Assembly: GCF_963665675.1 (NCBI RefSeq)
Contig: NZ_OY762426.1
Location: forward strand, 1,054,001 to 1,118,000
Origin: an uncultured Methanolobus sp.
Lineage (GTDB): Archaea > Halobacteriota > Methanosarcinia > Methanosarcinales > Methanosarcinaceae
Reading direction: 5' to 3'
DNA length: 64,000 nucleotides
Under the pieces are notes generated by a model. That model ran no database searches and was not told the DNA's origin. It saw nothing but the letters and a program-made list of their open reading frames with translations. How positions within the stretch are numbered: the stretch's first letter is position 1; every line of letters starts with the position of its first letter. Positions 61,992 to 64,000 of the stretch are shown piece by piece. The position numbers and the translations under genes are program-made.

Positions 61992-64000
61992 GTGGGACAG
62001 GAAAACGTAGTTTCAGAAGGACTGTTCGCTGAAATGGAAAGTTCGCCTGACGGACTTTCTGAGCAGGAAGCACAGGAAAGATTAGCAAGCTACGGAAAAA
62101 ACGAGCTGACCGAGCATGAGAAGACAACAGCTTTAAAAGTCTTTGCAGGACAATTTGTGAATCTTATTGTCTGGGTACTCATGGCTGCAGGCGTCATTTC
62201 CCTGGTAATTGGGGAAACTATTGATTTCTGGGTAATTATGTTCACAATTGCTGTTGTGATCATACTGGGATTCATTCAGGAGTACAGGGCTGAAAAAGCC
62301 ATGGAAGCGCTGAAAAGCATAGTTCAGCCTGAAACAACTGTGATAAGGGACAAACGTCTTCGAAAGATACTCACAGTCAATGTTGTTCCAGGGGATATTC
62401 TTGTCCTTGAGACCGGCGATAAAGTTCCTGCTGATGCTTTGATCTTTGAGACAGTCGCCCTGAAGATAGATGAATCTGCCCTTACCGGCGAAAGTGTCCC
62501 AGTGGGGAAGGTTGAAAATGAAAGCACGTTTGCCGGGACCCAGATCGTTCATGGAAAATGTAAAGCCCTTGTCACAGCCACCGGAATGAGCACAAAAATA
62601 GGACAGATAGCAAGTCTTATCCAGACAAAAGATGAGGACACTCCGCTTCAGGTTAAGATCACAAAACTCTCCCTGACACTTGCATTCCTTGCTGTGCTCG
62701 CATCCGGGATCACCTTTGCCATAGGACTTTACATAGGGGCTCCGTTTACCGATATGCTACTGATATCACTGGCACTTGCAGTAGCTGCGGTGCCGGAAGG
62801 ACTGCCACTAACACTCACAATAACCCTCGCATACGGCATGAAGAAAATGGCAGGGCACAACGCCATTATCAGAAAAATGCTTGCAGTGGAAACACTCGGT
62901 TCAACAACGATCATATGCACGGACAAAACGGGAACACTTACACGCAACGAAATGACGGTGGAAAAGCTGTTTGCCAGCGAAACCGAGCTTGAAGTTACAG
63001 GTTCGGGATACGTACCAAAAGGAGAGTTCCTGAAGCGTGGAAACAATGTCAATGTGAAGAATGATGTAACCTTACTTAATCTGCTCAGGGGAATTACCCT
63101 TTGCAACAATTCTGCTATTGAAAAGAAAGATGATAAATGGGAAGTTGTCGGTGACCCCACGGAGATAGCCCTGACAGTCGCAGCTGCAAAGGCCGACCTG
63201 TGGAAGGATGAACTGGATAAAGATTATGAGATGGCAGAAGAGATCGTGTTCACCTCGGAAAGAAAGATAATGACAACTATCCACAAGACTGGAATCGGAT
63301 ATACCTCATTTACAAAAGGCGCACCTGAATTTGTTTTGCCAGAGTGCAGTGTTATCGAAAAGAACGGAGAACGTTTTCCTCTCACCGAAAAGGACAGAGA
63401 GATCATACTTGACAAAAACCTGGAATTTGCAAGTTCTGCCTATCGCGTACTGGCCGTGGCCTGCAAGGAAGAGTCTGCCGGAGATGAAACTGATGGCTTT
63501 GAAAAGAACATGATATTCCTGGGTCTTGTTGCAATGATAGACCCTCCAAGGGAGGAAGCAAGAGAAGCTGTTGCAATGTGCAGAAAAGCCGGTATCAAAG
63601 TAATAATGATAACCGGAGATAACCAGGAAACTGCAAAGGCTATCGGAAGGAACATTGGACTTTTTGATGACAAAAAAGGTTGCGGCATTTATGAGGATGA
63701 GAAACTCCTTCGCATAGCAGAGGACTGTGCGGTAACAGGTGATGAGCTTGAAGAGCTCAACGATGAGGAGTTTGACATTATTGCTGAGAACATAAACGTT
63801 TACGCCAGGACGATGCCGGAACAGAAACTCAGGATAGTAAATGCACTCCAGAAGAAAGGACATATCGTTGCCATGACAGGAGACGGTGTGAACGATGCAC
63901 CGGCTCTTAAAAAAGCTGACATTGGCATTGCAATGGGGATCAAAGGAACTGACGTTGCAAAAGAATCCAGTGTCATGATACTTCAGGATGATAATTTTGC
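61992..64000 (+). CDS. P-type cation ATPase, Ca2+-type (3' end outside window)
   Basis: At least 669 residues from GTG 61992; the C-terminal membrane domain is cut off. N-terminal cation-ATPase segment, TM helices about 55-100, actuator ALTGES, TM with AAVPEGLPLT (about 265, P2A type), phosphorylation site CTDKTGTLTRNE (about 309-320), nucleotide-binding domain, and TGDGVNDAPALKKAD (hinge). Uses ATP to move Ca2+ or a similar cation across the membrane. No linked partner is visible. Confidence 0.93.
   Translation, partial: MGQENVVSEGLFAEMESSPDGLSEQEAQERLASYGKNELTEHEKTTALKVFAGQFVNLIVWVLMAAGVISLVIGETIDFWVIMFTIAVVIILGFIQEYRAEKAMEALKSIVQPETTVIRDKRLRKILTVNVVPGDILVLETGDKVPADALIFETVALKIDESALTGESVPVGKVENESTFAGTQIVHGKCKALVTATGMSTKIGQIASLIQTKDEDTPLQVKITKLSLTLAFLAVLASGITFAIGLYIGAPFTDMLLISLALAVAAVPEGLPLTLTITLAYGMKKMAGHNAIIRKMLAVETLGSTTIICTDKTGTLTRNEMTVEKLFASETELEVTGSGYVPKGEFLKRGNNVNVKNDVTLLNLLRGITLCNNSAIEKKDDKWEVVGDPTEIALTVAAAKADLWKDELDKDYEMAEEIVFTSERKIMTTIHKTGIGYTSFTKGAPEFVLPECSVIEKNGERFPLTEKDREIILDKNLEFASSAYRVLAVACKEESAGDETDGFEKNMIFLGLVAMIDPPREEAREAVAMCRKAGIKVIMITGDNQETAKAIGRNIGLFDDKKGCGIYEDEKLLRIAEDCAVTGDELEELNDEEFDIIAENINVYARTMPEQKLRIVNALQKKGHIVAMTGDGVNDAPALKKADIGIAMGIKGTDVAKESSVMILQDDNF

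Overview
The window is archaeal and comes from a cytochrome-containing, probably methylotrophic methanogen of the Methanosarcinaceae (Methanolobus-like, from gene content only). The evidence is mer next to fpoF (F420H2 dehydrogenase input subunit), an anaerobic cobalamin cluster, the archaeal CysRS/tRNA-Cys pair, archaeoflavoprotein AfpA, a PGF-CTERM multiheme cytochrome, archaeal Shine-Dalgarno sequences (GGAGG/GGTGATC) and an in-frame UAG that looks like a pyrrolysine codon.

Layout. 1-4.3 kb: two tandem paralogous PAS histidine kinases (the first runs off the window). 4.5-10.9 kb: housekeeping genes (zinc-finger protein, pcm, a fused HyuA-HyuB/5-oxoprolinase, bifunctional nuclease-domain protein, DUF1614 membrane protein). 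11-20.7 kb: an accessory island with an ImmA/IrrE regulator plus DUF4411 PIN-like protein, a HEPN-like gene, an hsdS fragment cut by an IS66-type element, a second IS with a 5-bp target duplication, and an AAA ATPase/TPR gene pair whose ATPase carries an in-frame amber codon. 20.7-26.7 kb: cobalamin ring synthesis genes (cbiT-L-F-G-G'-H-C on the minus strand, cbiP divergent), with CbiG split in two. 26.8-30 kb: ferrous iron uptake (feoA, feoB, membrane protein, FeoC-like). 30-31 kb: AT-rich hypothetical membrane genes. 31.2-35 kb: trpDFEG. 35.1-35.9 kb: a tiny unlisted gene and an AK6-type kinase. 36-43.6 kb: a signalling cluster (hybrid kinase, Rcp1-like regulator, giant CHASE/PAS/PocR/GAF kinase). 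43.9-45.5 kb: tRNA-Cys and cysS. 45.5-49.5 kb: a membrane protein and the mer-fpoF-nadM unit. 49.8-51.1 kb: a secreted seven-repeat propeller protein. 51.4-56 kb: a redox gene run (two DUF2180 zinc proteins, a CMD/AhpD-like protein, pentaheme cytochrome c, ferredoxin, iron-sulfur flavoprotein, FNR-like reductase, AfpA) behind a perfect 20-bp palindrome at the predicted transcription start. 56-60.2 kb: DUF429, inositol-phosphate synthase, and an oxygen-defence operon (rubrerythrin, FprA, ferredoxin-thioredoxin-reductase-like protein). 60.4-64 kb: a PAS protein, a PfkB kinase and the start of a Ca2+-type P-ATPase.

The observations most worth a second look are: the amber codon in the ATPase gene, whose in-frame extension ends exactly in an 8-bp overlap with the next gene; three genes whose conserved N-termini lie upstream of any AUG/GUG/UUG and sit behind good Shine-Dalgarno sequences with AUA, AUA and CUG at the start position; the eight-gene redox run with its palindromic operator; and the ATPase-TPR pair as a possible undescribed conflict system. 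Assignments rest on motif recognition by eye; no database search was run.
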